DNA of 34,356 nt, from contig SVLB01000031.1 in assembly GCA_015068135.1 (NCBI GenBank), forward strand, positions 1 through 34,356, in the 5' to 3' direction. This stretch comes from Oscillospiraceae bacterium. Lineage in GTDB: Bacteria > Bacillota > Clostridia > Oscillospirales > Oscillospiraceae. The notes under the pieces were generated by a model. The model searched no databases and was not told where the DNA came from. It saw only the letters and a list, made by a program, of their open reading frames with translations. A program made the translations under genes and the position numbers. Of the stretch, positions 22,445 to 29,849 are shown piece by piece. Each line of letters opens with the position of its first letter. Position 1 is the first letter of the stretch.

Positions 22445-25069
22445 ATGTCTCATAAGTACGTTTACCTGTTTACCGAAGGCAACGGCTCCATGCGTGAGCT
22501 GCTGGGCGGTAAGGGCGCCAACCTGGCTGAAATGACCAACATCGGTCTGCCTGTTCCCCAGGGCTTCACCATTTCCACCGAAGCCTGCACCAAGTATTAC
22601 GAAGACGGTCGTATGATCAACGACGACATCCAGGCTCAGATCATGGAGCATGTCTCCAAGCTCGAGGGCATCACCGGCAAGAAGTTCGGCGACAAGGAGA
22701 ATCCTCTGCTGGTCTCTGTCCGTTCCGGCGCCCGCGCCTCCATGCCCGGTATGATGGATACCATCCTGAACCTGGGTCTGAACGAGGACGTTGTCAATGT
22801 TCTGGCTACCAAGTCCGGCAATCCCCGCTGGGCATGGGACTGCTACCGCCGCTTTATCCAGATGTACTCCGACGTGGTTATGGAAGTCGGCAAGAAGTAC
22901 TTCGAGGTCCTCATCGACGAGATGAAGGAGCGCAAGGGCGTGACTCAGGACGTGGAGCTGACCGCTGACGATCTGAAGGAGCTGGCCGGCCAGTTCAAGG
23001 CTGAGTACAAGTCCAAGCTGGGCACCGATTTCCCCTCCGATCCTGTAGAGCAGCTGATGGGCGCCGTCAAGGCCGTGTTCCGTTCCTGGGACAACCCCCG
23101 TGCTAACATCTACCGCCGTGAAAACGATATCCCCTACTCCTGGGGTACTGCCGTTAACGTTCAGTCCATGGCCTTCGGCAACATGGGTGACGATTGCGGT
23201 ACCGGCGTTGCCTTTACCCGTGACCCCGCTACCGGTGCCAAGGGCCTGATGGGCGAGTTCCTGACCAACGCCCAGGGCGAAGACGTGGTGGCCGGTGTCC
23301 GTACCCCCATGCCCATCTCCGAGATGGCTGACAAGTTCCCTGAGGCCTTCAAGCAGTTCCAGGAGGTTTGCCAGATCCTGGAGAACCACTACCGCGACAT
23401 GCAGGATATGGAGTTCACCGTTGAGGCCGGCAAGCTGTATATGCTCCAGACCCGTAACGGCAAGCGTACCGCTCCTGCCGCTCTGAAGATCGCCTGCGAC
23501 CTGGTGGACGAGGGCATGATCGACGAGAAGAAGGCCGTGGCTATGATCGAGCCCCGTAACCTGGACACCCTGCTCCATCCCCAGTTCGATACCAAGGCCC
23601 TGAAGGCCGCTGCCCCCATTGGCAAGGCTCTGCCCGCCTCCCCCGGTGCCGCTGCCGGTAAGATCGTCTTTACCGCTGAGGATGCCAAGCAGTGGGCTGC
23701 CCGCGGTGAGAAGGTGGTTCTGGTCCGTCTGGAGACTTCCCCCGAGGATATCGAGGGCATGATGGCCGCTCAGGGCATCCTGACTGTCCGTGGCGGTATG
23801 ACCTCCCACGCTGCCGTTGTTGCCCGCGGTATGGGCAGATGCTGTGTTTCCGGCTGCACCGAGATCAATATGGACGAGGACAACAAGGTCTTCACCCTGG
23901 CCGGCAAGACCTTCCACGAGGGCGACGAGTTGTCCCTGGATGGCTCCACCGGTAACATCTACGCCGGTCTGATCGCTACCAAGGAAGCTGAGATCGCCGG
24001 TGAGTTCGGTCGCATCATGGCTTGGGCTGACCAGTACCGCACCCTGAAGGTCCGCACCAATGCCGACTCCCCCCGTGACGCCAAGAAGGCCCGTGAGCTG
24101 GGCGCCGAGGGTATCGGTCTGTGCCGTACCGAGCATATGTTCTTCGAGGAAGGCCGTATCGGACCCTTCCGTGAGATGATCTGCTCCGACACCGTTGAGG
24201 AGCGTGAGGCTGCTCTGGCTAAGATCCTGCCCATGCAGCAGGCTGACTTCGAGGGTCTGTACGAGGCCATGGAGGGTATGCCCGTGTGCATCCGCTTCCT
24301 GGATCCCCCTCTCCACGAGTTCGTTCCCACTGAGGAAGCTGACATTGCCGAGCTGGCTGCCACCAAGGGCAAGACCGTTCAGCAGATCAAGGACATCATC
24401 GCTTCCCTGCACGAGTTCAACCCCATGATGGGTCACCGTGGCTGCCGTCTGTCCGTCACCTATCCCGAGATCGCTGTGATGCAGACCAAGGCTGTGATCC
24501 GTGCCGCCCTGAACACCAAGAAGAATCATCCCGACTGGCCCATGGTTCCCGAGATCATGATTCCCCTGGTTGGCGACCACAAGGAGCTGAAGTTCGTTAA
24601 GGATATCGTGGTCAAGACCGCTGACGCTGAGATCGCTGCCGCTGGCATCGAGCTGCACTACGAGGTCGGTACCATGATCGAGATCCCCAGAGCTTGCCTC
24701 ACCGCCGACGAGGTCGCTCAGGAGGCTGAGTTCTTCTGCTTCGGTACCAACGACCTGACGCAGATGACCTTCGGCTTCTCCCGTGACGATGCCGGTAAGT
24801 TCCTGAACGCTTACTACGAGAGCAAGATCTACGAGAACGATCCCTTCGCCAAGCTGGATCAGACCGGTGTTGGCATGCTCATGGAGATGGCTGTTTCCAA
24901 GGGCAAGGCTACCCGCAACACCCTGCACTGCGGTATCTGCGGTGAGCACGGTGGCGACCCCGTCTCTGTGGAGTTCTGCCACAAGATCGGCCTGGACTAC
25001 GTGTCCTGCAGCCCCTTCCGTGTTCCCATCGCCCGCCTGGCCGCCGCTCAGGCTGCCATCAAGGGCTAA
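22445..25069 (+). CDS. ppdK: pyruvate, phosphate dikinase
   Basis: The 874-residue protein is full length for PPDK. The N-terminal ATP-grasp domain includes LLGGKGANLAEM (19-30) and VSVRSGARASMPGMMDTILN. The swivelling phosphohistidine domain has H455 in GGMTSHAAVVARGMG. The C-terminal PEP/pyruvate barrel includes GLCRTEHMFF and the proton-donating cysteine in HCGICGEHGG. It interconverts pyruvate, ATP and phosphate with PEP, AMP and PPi, a PPi-linked glycolytic step in anaerobes. Codon use is strikingly uniform and C-ending, as in highly expressed genes. Its last codons (ARLAAAQAAIKG) are echoed six times in the island downstream. Confidence 0.97.
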   Translation: MSHKYVYLFTEGNGSMRELLGGKGANLAEMTNIGLPVPQGFTISTEACTKYYEDGRMINDDIQAQIMEHVSKLEGITGKKFGDKENPLLVSVRSGARASMPGMMDTILNLGLNEDVVNVLATKSGNPRWAWDCYRRFIQMYSDVVMEVGKKYFEVLIDEMKERKGVTQDVELTADDLKELAGQFKAEYKSKLGTDFPSDPVEQLMGAVKAVFRSWDNPRANIYRRENDIPYSWGTAVNVQSMAFGNMGDDCGTGVAFTRDPATGAKGLMGEFLTNAQGEDVVAGVRTPMPISEMADKFPEAFKQFQEVCQILENHYRDMQDMEFTVEAGKLYMLQTRNGKRTAPAALKIACDLVDEGMIDEKKAVAMIEPRNLDTLLHPQFDTKALKAAAPIGKALPASPGAAAGKIVFTAEDAKQWAARGEKVVLVRLETSPEDIEGMMAAQGILTVRGGMTSHAAVVARGMGRCCVSGCTEINMDEDNKVFTLAGKTFHEGDELSLDGSTGNIYAGLIATKEAEIAGEFGRIMAWADQYRTLKVRTNADSPRDAKKARELGAEGIGLCRTEHMFFEEGRIGPFREMICSDTVEEREAALAKILPMQQADFEGLYEAMEGMPVCIRFLDPPLHEFVPTEEADIAELAATKGKTVQQIKDIIASLHEFNPMMGHRGCRLSVTYPEIAVMQTKAVIRAALNTKKNHPDWPMVPEIMIPLVGDHKELKFVKDIVVKTADAEIAAAGIELHYEVGTMIEIPRACLTADEVAQEAEFFCFGTNDLTQMTFGFSRDDAGKFLNAYYESKIYENDPFAKLDQTGVGMLMEMAVSKGKATRNTLHCGICGEHGGDPVSVEFCHKIGLDYVSCSPFRVPIARLAAAQAAIKG

Positions 25070-25076
25070 TTGCTAA

Positions 25077-25112
25077 CAATAAAAACTGCCTTCTTCGGAA
25101 GGCAGTTTTTTG
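25077..25112 (+). terminator. ppdK terminator
   Basis: AAAACTGCCTTC pairs with GGAAGGCAGTTTT around a short loop, followed by a T-run, eight bases after the ppdK stop codon. Confidence 0.93.
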
Positions 25113-25135
25113 TTGCAATGCCCGTGATGGCAGCA

Positions 25136-25302
25136 GCTATATTCGCCTTCGGCGAGCCAAATTGGCTTACGCCAGCTAAATTTGCTTGCGCAAGCTAAAT
25201 TGCCTGCGGCAGCTAAAGACGAATATAATTTCGCTCTGTGCGTTAGCACAGAATTTAACTACGAAGTAATTTCGCTATTGCCTTTAGGCAATAATTTAGC
25301 TA
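25136..25302. repeat. second family of linker-hairpin repeat
   Basis: Linker AGCTAAATT alternates with mini-hairpins TGGC/GCCA, TTGC/GCAA, TGCC/GGCA, CTGTGC/GCACAG, TAC/GTA and TTGCC/GGCAA. The linker is inverted at the far end (AATTTAGCT at about 25292). An outer TATATTCG/CGAATATA pair encloses the first half. The plan equals that of copies A-C near position 1000, with a different linker but closely similar hairpins. There is no gene in this 25113-25455 stretch. Confidence 0.85.
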
Positions 25303-25304
25303 AA

Positions 25305-25330
25305 AACACTATCAAAGAATCTAAGTAATT
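25305..25330 (+). repeat. ppdK-tail relic R0
   Basis: ACTATCAAAGAATCTAAGTAATT would read ...I-K-E-S-K-stop, the same ending as R2 (26648-26702). The following TTTATAGAGCAAAATTGTCC also matches TTTATAAAGCAAAACTATCC behind R2. No ORF precedes it, only the hairpin array. Confidence 0.7.
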
Positions 25331-25350
25331 AGGTTTATAGAGCAAAATTG

Positions 25351-25384
25351 TCCCTCTGCTGAGAAATCGGCAGAGGGATTTTGT
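25351..25384 (+). terminator. terminator behind R0
   Basis: CCCTCTGC(TG) pairs with (C)GGCAGAGGG, followed by ATTTTG. It is the terminator of a unit that now lacks a gene. Confidence 0.75.
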
Positions 25385-25391
25385 ATCTCTA

Positions 25392-25419
25392 TTGCTTATT
25401 TTTTTGAAAATGTTATAAT
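25392..25419 (+). promoter_or_regulatory. promoter of cassette gene 1
   Basis: -35 TTGCTT (25392-25397), 16 bp spacer, -10 TATAAT (25414-25419). An AGGAG ribosome site precedes the ATG at 25456. Confidence 0.7.
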
Positions 25420-25455
25420 AAGGTAAAAGCTGCAAACCAAATAGGAGTATGATAT

Positions 25456-25734
25456 ATGAAATTTCCGTTTAGCGAGCCTGAAAATACGGCTGTTATAACT
25501 TGTTGTCATATCATTGACAACGGTGCGGATATTCTATATGTGTCCCACGATGCAGAGGACGGAATGTGGCAATTTCTTTGTGGCGGAACACATACACAAG
25601 AACAGGCAAGAGTTGTTTCGTTGCGTGAAATTTTCACACTTGATAATACGGTATCTGAACTTGCAAATATGCCCTGCGGTTATATCGCAGAGAGAACGAA
25701 TAAAAGTTCAAAATGGAAGATTAAAAAGAAATAA
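25456..25734 (+). CDS. cassette gene 1: DUF2185-like (Imm33-type) small protein
   Basis: This 92-residue soluble protein has the pattern of the DUF2185 family as I know it: an early beta strand, ILYVSHDAEDGMWQFLCGG, then ARVVSLREIFTLDNTVSELA and a proline/glycine end (MPCGYIAERT). DUF2185 members are listed among putative immunity proteins (Imm33) of polymorphic toxin systems; assignment here is by eye. It is more AT-rich than ppdK and the other core genes. It is directly followed by ppdK-tail relic R1 and a terminator, so it forms a self-contained unit with its own promoter. Confidence 0.65.
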   Translation: MKFPFSEPENTAVITCCHIIDNGADILYVSHDAEDGMWQFLCGGTHTQEQARVVSLREIFTLDNTVSELANMPCGYIAERTNKSSKWKIKKK

Positions 25735-25735
25735 A

Positions 25736-25787
25736 TTCCCTCTTTTGCTGATAGCAGCACAGGCTGCAATTAAGGATATGAAATAAT
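25736..25787 (+). repeat. ppdK-tail relic R1
   Basis: It starts TTCCCTCTTTTGCTGATAGC one base after the cassette stop and contains CAGGCTGCAATTAAGG. In frame it reads ...L-I-A-A-Q-A-A-I-K-D-M-K-stop, against L-A-A-A-Q-A-A-I-K-G-stop at the real ppdK end. Confidence 0.8.
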
Positions 25788-25803
25788 TCATAACCAAATA
25801 AAA

Positions 25804-25841
25804 CACAAAAACCCCTCGGATAAATCCGATGGGTTTTTGTG
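25804..25841 (+). terminator. terminator of cassette 1
   Basis: CACAAAAACCC-TCGGAT pairs with ATCCGA-GGGTTTTTGTG, directly behind R1. Confidence 0.85.
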
Positions 25842-25865
25842 CTTGTCTTGCAAAGGGAAAGTTGT

Positions 25866-25900
25866 TGTGATATAATTTCAGCGCATTACAAGCGTGGAGG
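25866..25900 (+). promoter_or_regulatory. promoter and RBS of cassette gene 2
   Basis: An extended -10 TGATATAAT (25868-25876) inside GTTGTGATATAAT resembles GGTGTGATATACT before cassette gene 3. GGAGG at 25896-25900 stands 8 bases before the GTG at 25909 and decides that start. Confidence 0.6.
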
Positions 25901-25908
25901 AATTCCTT

Positions 25909-26631
25909 GTGGAAAAAATAATTACAATTGAAAATTTTAGAAACTTTGCATATTGCAACAATCAAATTTGCAAAAAACCGATTAAAGGAATAGCAATCTC
26001 GTTTTCTGGTTTAGGTGGCGCGTCTATGTTCTCCGAAGAAACTGAAGATGGCATCAGATTGGCAGAAAACGGAATACTTTTTGTAGTGCCTTATCAAAAT
26101 CCATGGGCTTGGCAAAATAAGCAGAATGTATCCTATACCGACGAAATAATTGATGTGTTATTTAAAAAATACGATTTGCCCGACAACCTGCCTATTGTAT
26201 CAACAGGCGGAAGTATGGGCGGACTTTGTGCCCTTGTTTATATGGTATATGCCAAAAGAACACCTGTCGCTTGTGTAGCTAACTGCCCTGTATGCGATTT
26301 ACCATATCATTTTACTGAGCGTACCGATTTGCCGAGAACATTATACAGTGCTTTTTATAATTATAACTGCACTTTGCAAGAAGCATTAGAATCTGCTTCT
26401 CCTCTGCATTTGGTCGATAAAATGCCCAAGAATTCCAAATATTATCTTTTCCATTGCGAAGAAGATAGGTCTGTTAATAAACATAAGCACAGCGACCGCT
26501 TTGTCGAGAAGATAAAAAAAGAACACAATATAACTTACTATGCTGTTCCTGATAGAGGGCATTGCGATTTACCAGACGAAACAAAACAACTATACAACGA
26601 GCATATCATAAGTTCTATCATAGATAAATAA
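25909..26631 (+). CDS. cassette gene 2: alpha/beta hydrolase (S9-like)
   Basis: The 240-residue protein has an alpha/beta-hydrolase fold. Visible are a core strand AISFSGLGGASMF, the nucleophile elbow STGGSMGGLCALVY (G-x-S-x-G-G), a probable acidic residue in HCEEDRSV and a catalytic histidine in DRGHCDLPD. It probably cleaves a small ester or peptide; the substrate is unknown. GTG at 25909 is chosen because GGAGG is 8 bases upstream; the GTG at 25894 overlaps that site. It is AT-rich, unlike the core genes around the island. Relic R2 and a terminator follow. Confidence 0.75.
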   Translation: MEKIITIENFRNFAYCNNQICKKPIKGIAISFSGLGGASMFSEETEDGIRLAENGILFVVPYQNPWAWQNKQNVSYTDEIIDVLFKKYDLPDNLPIVSTGGSMGGLCALVYMVYAKRTPVACVANCPVCDLPYHFTERTDLPRTLYSAFYNYNCTLQEALESASPLHLVDKMPKNSKYYLFHCEEDRSVNKHKHSDRFVEKIKKEHNITYYAVPDRGHCDLPDETKQLYNEHIISSIIDK

Positions 26632-26647
26632 AACAAATTCTGTCAAA

Positions 26648-26702
26648 ATTCCCCACTTTTGCTGATAGCACCACAGGCTGCTATCAAAGAAAGCAAATAA
26701 TT
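26648..26702 (+). repeat. ppdK-tail relic R2
   Basis: Reads TTCCCCACTTTTGCTGATAG then CACAGGCTGCTATCAAAG, ending ...Q-A-A-I-K-E-S-K-stop. It starts about 16 bases after the stop of cassette gene 2. Confidence 0.8.
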
Positions 26703-26725
26703 GCTGACTTTATAAAGCAAAACTA

Positions 26726-26755
26726 TCCGCCCGAATTACTTCGGGCGGATTTTTA
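26726..26755 (+). terminator. terminator of cassette 2
   Basis: TCCGCCCGAA pairs with TTCGGGCGGA, followed by TTTTT. Confidence 0.9.
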
Positions 26756-26756
26756 T

Positions 26757-26810
26757 GCAAAGTCCTTTTTATTGGACATAAGGTGTGATATACTATGTTC
26801 AAGAGGTGAT
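26757..26810 (+). promoter_or_regulatory. ppdK-like promoter block before cassette gene 3
   Basis: Contains ATTGGACATAAGGTGTGATA and TATACT (26789-26794) with TGA before it. The block matches the ppdK promoter (TTTGGACATAACGTGCTATA) with few changes and the block at 27597-27650 over about 60 bases. It ends with AAGAGGTGATAAG, the ribosome site. Confidence 0.75.
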
Positions 26811-26814
26811 AAGA

Positions 26815-27504
26815 ATGAATTTGCAAAAAAGAAATTGCGGAATGGAAGTAAAACTCGTTCCGTATGGTGCAGGTTGGACGGATGTCTATTTTAACATCGG
26901 TGACGATAAATTATATTTCATAATCACTTCCGTTTGGAGTGACCAATTTTCTAAATTGCTTGAAGTACTATATTATCTTCATCCCGACCAGAACGACCCC
27001 AAGAGAAATGACGATATTGATTATTGGGACGGAGTTTGTGAACTAATAAAAGGCCACTATAAGGTTACTAAAATTGTGGAACGATGTGAAGAATGTCCTG
27101 CGACAATTGTTTCTATTCCCCATAAAGCAGAACTGCATTGGGATGAAGAAGGTTCTTCCAGCCACTGGGTATTTACACGCGAACCCACAGAGGACACAGA
27201 CTTTACGTTGCAAATTGATATTTGTATTCATAGAGATGAAGAGAAGCACTATTCCTATCAGGTGCAATATAAAGACTTTTGCTATGCTGTTGCTAAAACC
27301 TGTACAGAAGTATTGAAGTCACACGGCATATATGGTTACCATCATTCTACATACGAGGATGACCTTAATCTACGGCATCTGCTATTTGTCAAAGCAGTTG
27401 CTCTGGATTGTCTCGAAACGAGAAAACTAACAGACAATGGCGACGGTCTTGGCGAAAGCACGTCCTTCGAAAAAGAATTAGAACTGCTACTATTTGATAT
27501 GTGA
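26815..27504 (+). CDS. cassette gene 3: unknown protein
   Basis: The 229-residue soluble acidic protein has no membrane segment. The first part looks beta-rich (KLVPYGAGWTDVYFNIGDDK and LYFIITSVWSDQFSKLLEVLYYL). The middle contains CEECPATIVSIPHKAELHWD and SSHWVFTREP, and the C-terminal third is helical. I do not recognise the family; the mixed fold and stand-alone cassette context would fit an immunity-type protein but do not prove it. The ATG at 26815 follows AAGAGGTGAT at suitable distance. It is AT-rich, directly followed by relic R3 and a terminator. Confidence 0.7.
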   Translation: MNLQKRNCGMEVKLVPYGAGWTDVYFNIGDDKLYFIITSVWSDQFSKLLEVLYYLHPDQNDPKRNDDIDYWDGVCELIKGHYKVTKIVERCEECPATIVSIPHKAELHWDEEGSSSHWVFTREPTEDTDFTLQIDICIHRDEEKHYSYQVQYKDFCYAVAKTCTEVLKSHGIYGYHHSTYEDDLNLRHLLFVKAVALDCLETRKLTDNGDGLGESTSFEKELELLLFDM

Positions 27505-27553
27505 TTTCCCTCTTTTGCTGATAGCACCACAGGCAGCTATCAAGGGCTAATTT
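27505..27553 (+). repeat. ppdK-tail relic R3 (closest to the real tail)
   Basis: Starts TTTCCCTCTTTTGCTGATAG directly after the stop of cassette gene 3 and ends CAGGCAGCTATCAAGGGCTA, reading Q-A-A-I-K-G-stop exactly as ppdK does. Confidence 0.85.
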
Positions 27554-27562
27554 CCAATAACA

Positions 27563-27594
27563 AATCCGCTCCTCTTTTGAGGGGCGGATTTTTC
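27563..27594 (+). terminator. terminator of cassette 3
   Basis: ATCCGCTCCTC pairs with GAGGGGCGGAT around TTTT, followed by a T-run. Confidence 0.9.
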
Positions 27595-27596
27595 TT

Positions 27597-27650
27597 TGTA
27601 AAGTCCTTTTAATTGGACAGATGGTGTGTTATAATTAAGTCAAGAGGTGA
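27597..27650 (+). promoter_or_regulatory. ppdK-like promoter block before cassette gene 4
   Basis: GTAAAGTCCTTTTAATTGGA is followed by CAGATGGTGTGT and TATAAT (27630-27635), then CAAGAGGTGA. It is a diverged copy of the block before cassette gene 3. The extended -10 TGTTATAAT is present. Confidence 0.75.
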
Positions 27651-27655
27651 GCGAA

Positions 27656-28297
27656 ATGTTTTGTGATGAGCCTATTCTGAAGGTATATCTGGGCGTAGTA
27701 GAAGATGACGATGTATATAGTCACAATGCCTTTGTGGATTGCTACCATGATATTGCATATCACTGCACGGAAGGATATCGGATCGTATTAGAGACAGAGA
27801 ATTTTGCGATCTCTCTTTCTTCTAAGGGGGTTACAAAACAGAAAAAAGAAGAATTGCAGGAAAAAGAAGGGGAGTGGCTGCAAAACGGCATCGAAGTGTT
27901 TGGAGAAGATGAGCCGTCCTGGGTGCTTTTTGAAACAACGTTGTTTGTTGGGGAGAGACTGCGGTCTGTAGCAAGCGCAGATGGGATCTATTTAGCGCAA
28001 TTCGATGATTTTGTTCTGAAGATCATTCCCCATGAACGTGGAGACGATATTCAAGGTTTATACAATCAAGACGATTTTTCACCAAATCGTGTGTATGGTT
28101 GTGAACGGCACATAAAAAGAAGCTGCCCTCTATGCGGAGGAACGGGCGAGATCTATATGGATTTTGTGGGTGATTACTCAGTAAGCTGTCGAACCTGCAA
28201 AAAATCCACATATGCGGTTATGTGTTTGGCTGACGCAATAGAAAATTGGAATGAAGGTCTGTTAAATTGCGATGTGTCCGGTGCAACCGTGGAATAA
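27656..28297 (+). CDS. cassette gene 4: unknown protein with C-terminal Lar-like zinc ribbon
   Basis: The 213-residue acidic protein has an N-terminal domain of about 155 residues without a recognisable family. The C-terminal zinc ribbon (about 160-206) reads CPLCGGTGEIYM...SCRTCKKSTY, then ADAIENWNEG. The spacing of the two C-x-x-C pairs and the final A-x-x-x-W-N resemble the small restriction-alleviation protein Lar and related phage proteins. A link to restriction or phage defence is only an inference. Start at 27656 (ATG) is preferred to GTG 27647, which lies inside the GAGGTG ribosome site. Relic R4 follows at once. Confidence 0.7.
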   Translation: MFCDEPILKVYLGVVEDDDVYSHNAFVDCYHDIAYHCTEGYRIVLETENFAISLSSKGVTKQKKEELQEKEGEWLQNGIEVFGEDEPSWVLFETTLFVGERLRSVASADGIYLAQFDDFVLKIIPHERGDDIQGLYNQDDFSPNRVYGCERHIKRSCPLCGGTGEIYMDFVGDYSVSCRTCKKSTYAVMCLADAIENWNEGLLNCDVSGATVE

Positions 28298-28335
28298 TTC
28301 CCTCCCTCTTTTGCGGATAGCACCACGGGCCGCAT
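28298..28335 (+). repeat. ppdK-tail relic R4 (degenerate)
   Basis: TTCCCTCCCTCTTTTGCGGA is followed by TAGCACCACGGGCCGCATAG. The 5' edge is conserved; the ATCAAGG part is lost at the junction with a palindromic element. Confidence 0.6.
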
Positions 28336-28351
28336 AGCACATATAGCATAG

Positions 28352-28416
28352 CACAGGGGACGGTTCTCTGTGTGAGTGGAGAACCGACGATTAACACACA
28401 GAACCGTCCCCTGTGT
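28352..28416. repeat. palindromic element of the GGGGACGGTTCT type
   Basis: CACAGGGGACGGTTCT and AGAACCGTCCCCTGTG form a near-perfect stem with an inner loop of about 30 bases. Similar palindromes occur scattered in many Firmicutes and are associated with REP-type single-strand transposition, from memory. It abuts the end of relic R4. Confidence 0.7.
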
Positions 28417-28430
28417 CCTAAAGATAAACG

Positions 28431-28466
28431 GATCTCCCGCCGATTATCGACGGGATTATCTTTTCG
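28431..28466 (+). terminator. terminator of cassette 4
   Basis: GAT-CCCG-CGA pairs with TCG-CGGG-ATC, followed by TTTTC. It would close the unit of cassette gene 4. Confidence 0.6.
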
Positions 28467-28472
28467 GAACGG

Positions 28473-28501
28473 TTGAATTGCATAAAAACACCTGTTATAA
28501 T
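28473..28501 (+). promoter_or_regulatory. promoter upstream of the gene at 28565
   Basis: -35 TTGAAT (28473-28478), 17 bp, -10 TATAAT (28496-28501). A TAAGGAGGA site precedes the ATG. Confidence 0.75.
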
Positions 28502-28564
28502 GAAGATATTGTGTGGCAAATCCTCGTCTCCACGTACAACAAATCCTGATTAAGGAGGATCGCT

Positions 28565-28930
28565 ATGTCTGTTTCCGGCGAAAGCACTCACGAAACACTT
28601 TCCCAAAATTATCGCATCACCATCGCGCGGGAGGTGGAGCCCTCAATCCGTGATTCGATCACCTTTCTGCTTATTCCGAACGACCGACCCGTACCGCTGT
28701 CCGACGGTGGCAGCATCAGTTTACCATCAAACCAAAAACACTTTGAAATACCGGTGTTCATTACCGACAACTCCAAAAGAACCTTTGAAGGCGTGCTGAC
28801 CGGTATTGCCGACGGCAAAGATATTTGCATCAGGTGGAAAGCCGAGCGTGGCAGCAAAACTCTCGGAAATATCATAGCCACCACAAATGACACCGTAAGC
28901 CTCAAAAGCAAAAAGGGTACCACTGCCTGA
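28565..28930 (+). CDS. small protein of unknown function
   Basis: The 121-residue soluble protein appears beta-rich (YRITIAREVEPSIRDSITFL, GSISLPSNQKHFEIPVFITD and FEGVLTGIADGKDICIRWKA). I do not recognise the family. A strong TAAGGAGGA ribosome site and a good promoter support expression. Its GC content is higher than that of the cassette genes 1-3, and no ppdK-tail relic follows it directly, so it may have a different origin. Confidence 0.6.
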   Translation: MSVSGESTHETLSQNYRITIAREVEPSIRDSITFLLIPNDRPVPLSDGGSISLPSNQKHFEIPVFITDNSKRTFEGVLTGIADGKDICIRWKAERGSKTLGNIIATTNDTVSLKSKKGTTA

Positions 28931-29029
28931 TCTGCATATACGATCCAGCCCCATCCCATACGCATAACATCTCAACAACTGTAGCCATCGTAAAAATTTA
29001 AAAATTCAAACCAAGGGGAGTGTATTCTT

Positions 29030-29251
29030 ATGAAAAAGAGCACTTTATTGTTAATCATCGGTATTCTTCTGATTGCTGCAATCTTTGTAGTGGATGCATT
29101 TCTGAGCAACTCGATCGATTTTGCTGATGCTTCCCAATTTGGTGCTACCCAGTACGCAATCATCGCTGTCGAAGCAGCAGCTCTGATCGTCGCAATTGCT
29201 TTGATTGTCGCAAGTAGAAAAGTAGCAAGGAAGGAAAAGCAACCGCAGTAA
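29030..29251 (+). CDS. small membrane protein of two segments
   Basis: The 73-residue protein has two transmembrane segments (about 4-24 and 42-62) joined by an acidic external loop (SNSIDFADASQFGATQ) and a basic tail (ASRKVARKEKQPQ). A GGGGAG ribosome site precedes it. Function unknown. It lies 43 bases upstream of the zinc-ribbon gene and may be co-transcribed. Confidence 0.65.
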   Translation: MKKSTLLLIIGILLIAAIFVVDAFLSNSIDFADASQFGATQYAIIAVEAAALIVAIALIVASRKVARKEKQPQ

Positions 29252-29294
29252 GTCTTTTAGATATTTAGCAAAGTAAGGAGAGAATTGTAAAAGT

Positions 29295-29849
29295 ATGAAT
29301 TGTGAACGATGCGGAAGAAATGTCCCGATCCGATCAAAGGTTTGTCCCAACTGCGGCAAGGACAATCCCAATTATGTTCCCCGGCAGGAAAACATTTATG
29401 AACGACCTGCACCTCAGCAGACAAATGCCGGAAATCCAGCAACCCACACCCAAGCTCCTAAGACCACTACACAGACACAGACTGCACCCGAAAACCATTC
29501 GGCAACCTCTAAGAAGAGCTCACTAACAACCGTTATTTTCATAGCAGTCGTCGTGATTGTGGCTATTTTCTTGTTTAAGCAGTGTAGTGCTCTCAAGTTA
29601 AAGGGCACCTGGGAGAGTGCCGATGGCAGTTCCATCACCTTCTCCGACAGCAAAAACGGCTATATTTCTTACGGTCGTCAGTCCATCAACTTTACTTACT
29701 TTATAGACGGTGATGAAGTAGAGATCAAAACCAAGGACACGCTTTACAGCTATTCTAAGGTGGTTCGCTACAAGTTTAGTGTTAGTGGAAGCAAGCTTAC
29801 CCTGATCGACGTGGATTCCGGAATAAAGGAAGTATTCTATAAAAAATAG
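29295..29849 (+). CDS. zinc-ribbon single-pass membrane protein (DUF5640-like C-terminus)
   Basis: The 184-residue protein starts with a zinc ribbon (MNCERCGRNVPIRSKVCPNC), followed by a Thr/Gln/Pro-rich linker, one transmembrane segment (about 77-95), and an external beta-rich domain starting LKGTWESADGSSITF with repeated short strands. That domain resembles the lipocalin-like DUF5640 repeat found in extracellular Clostridia proteins. Same general plan as the protein at 7831-9432. The gene is preceded by AAGGAGAGA. Relic R5 lies about 130 bases downstream. Confidence 0.7.
   Translation: MNCERCGRNVPIRSKVCPNCGKDNPNYVPRQENIYERPAPQQTNAGNPATHTQAPKTTTQTQTAPENHSATSKKSSLTTVIFIAVVVIVAIFLFKQCSALKLKGTWESADGSSITFSDSKNGYISYGRQSINFTYFIDGDEVEIKTKDTLYSYSKVVRYKFSVSGSKLTLIDVDSGIKEVFYKK

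Noticed and set aside
22364..24982. An 872-codon open frame opposite ppdK
   Set aside because: It results from the C-ending codon use of ppdK on the other strand; no RBS and low-complexity product.
25136..25302. CRISPR array
   Set aside because: Units are too short and irregular, the linkers change orientation, spacers are themselves palindromic, and no cas gene is present.
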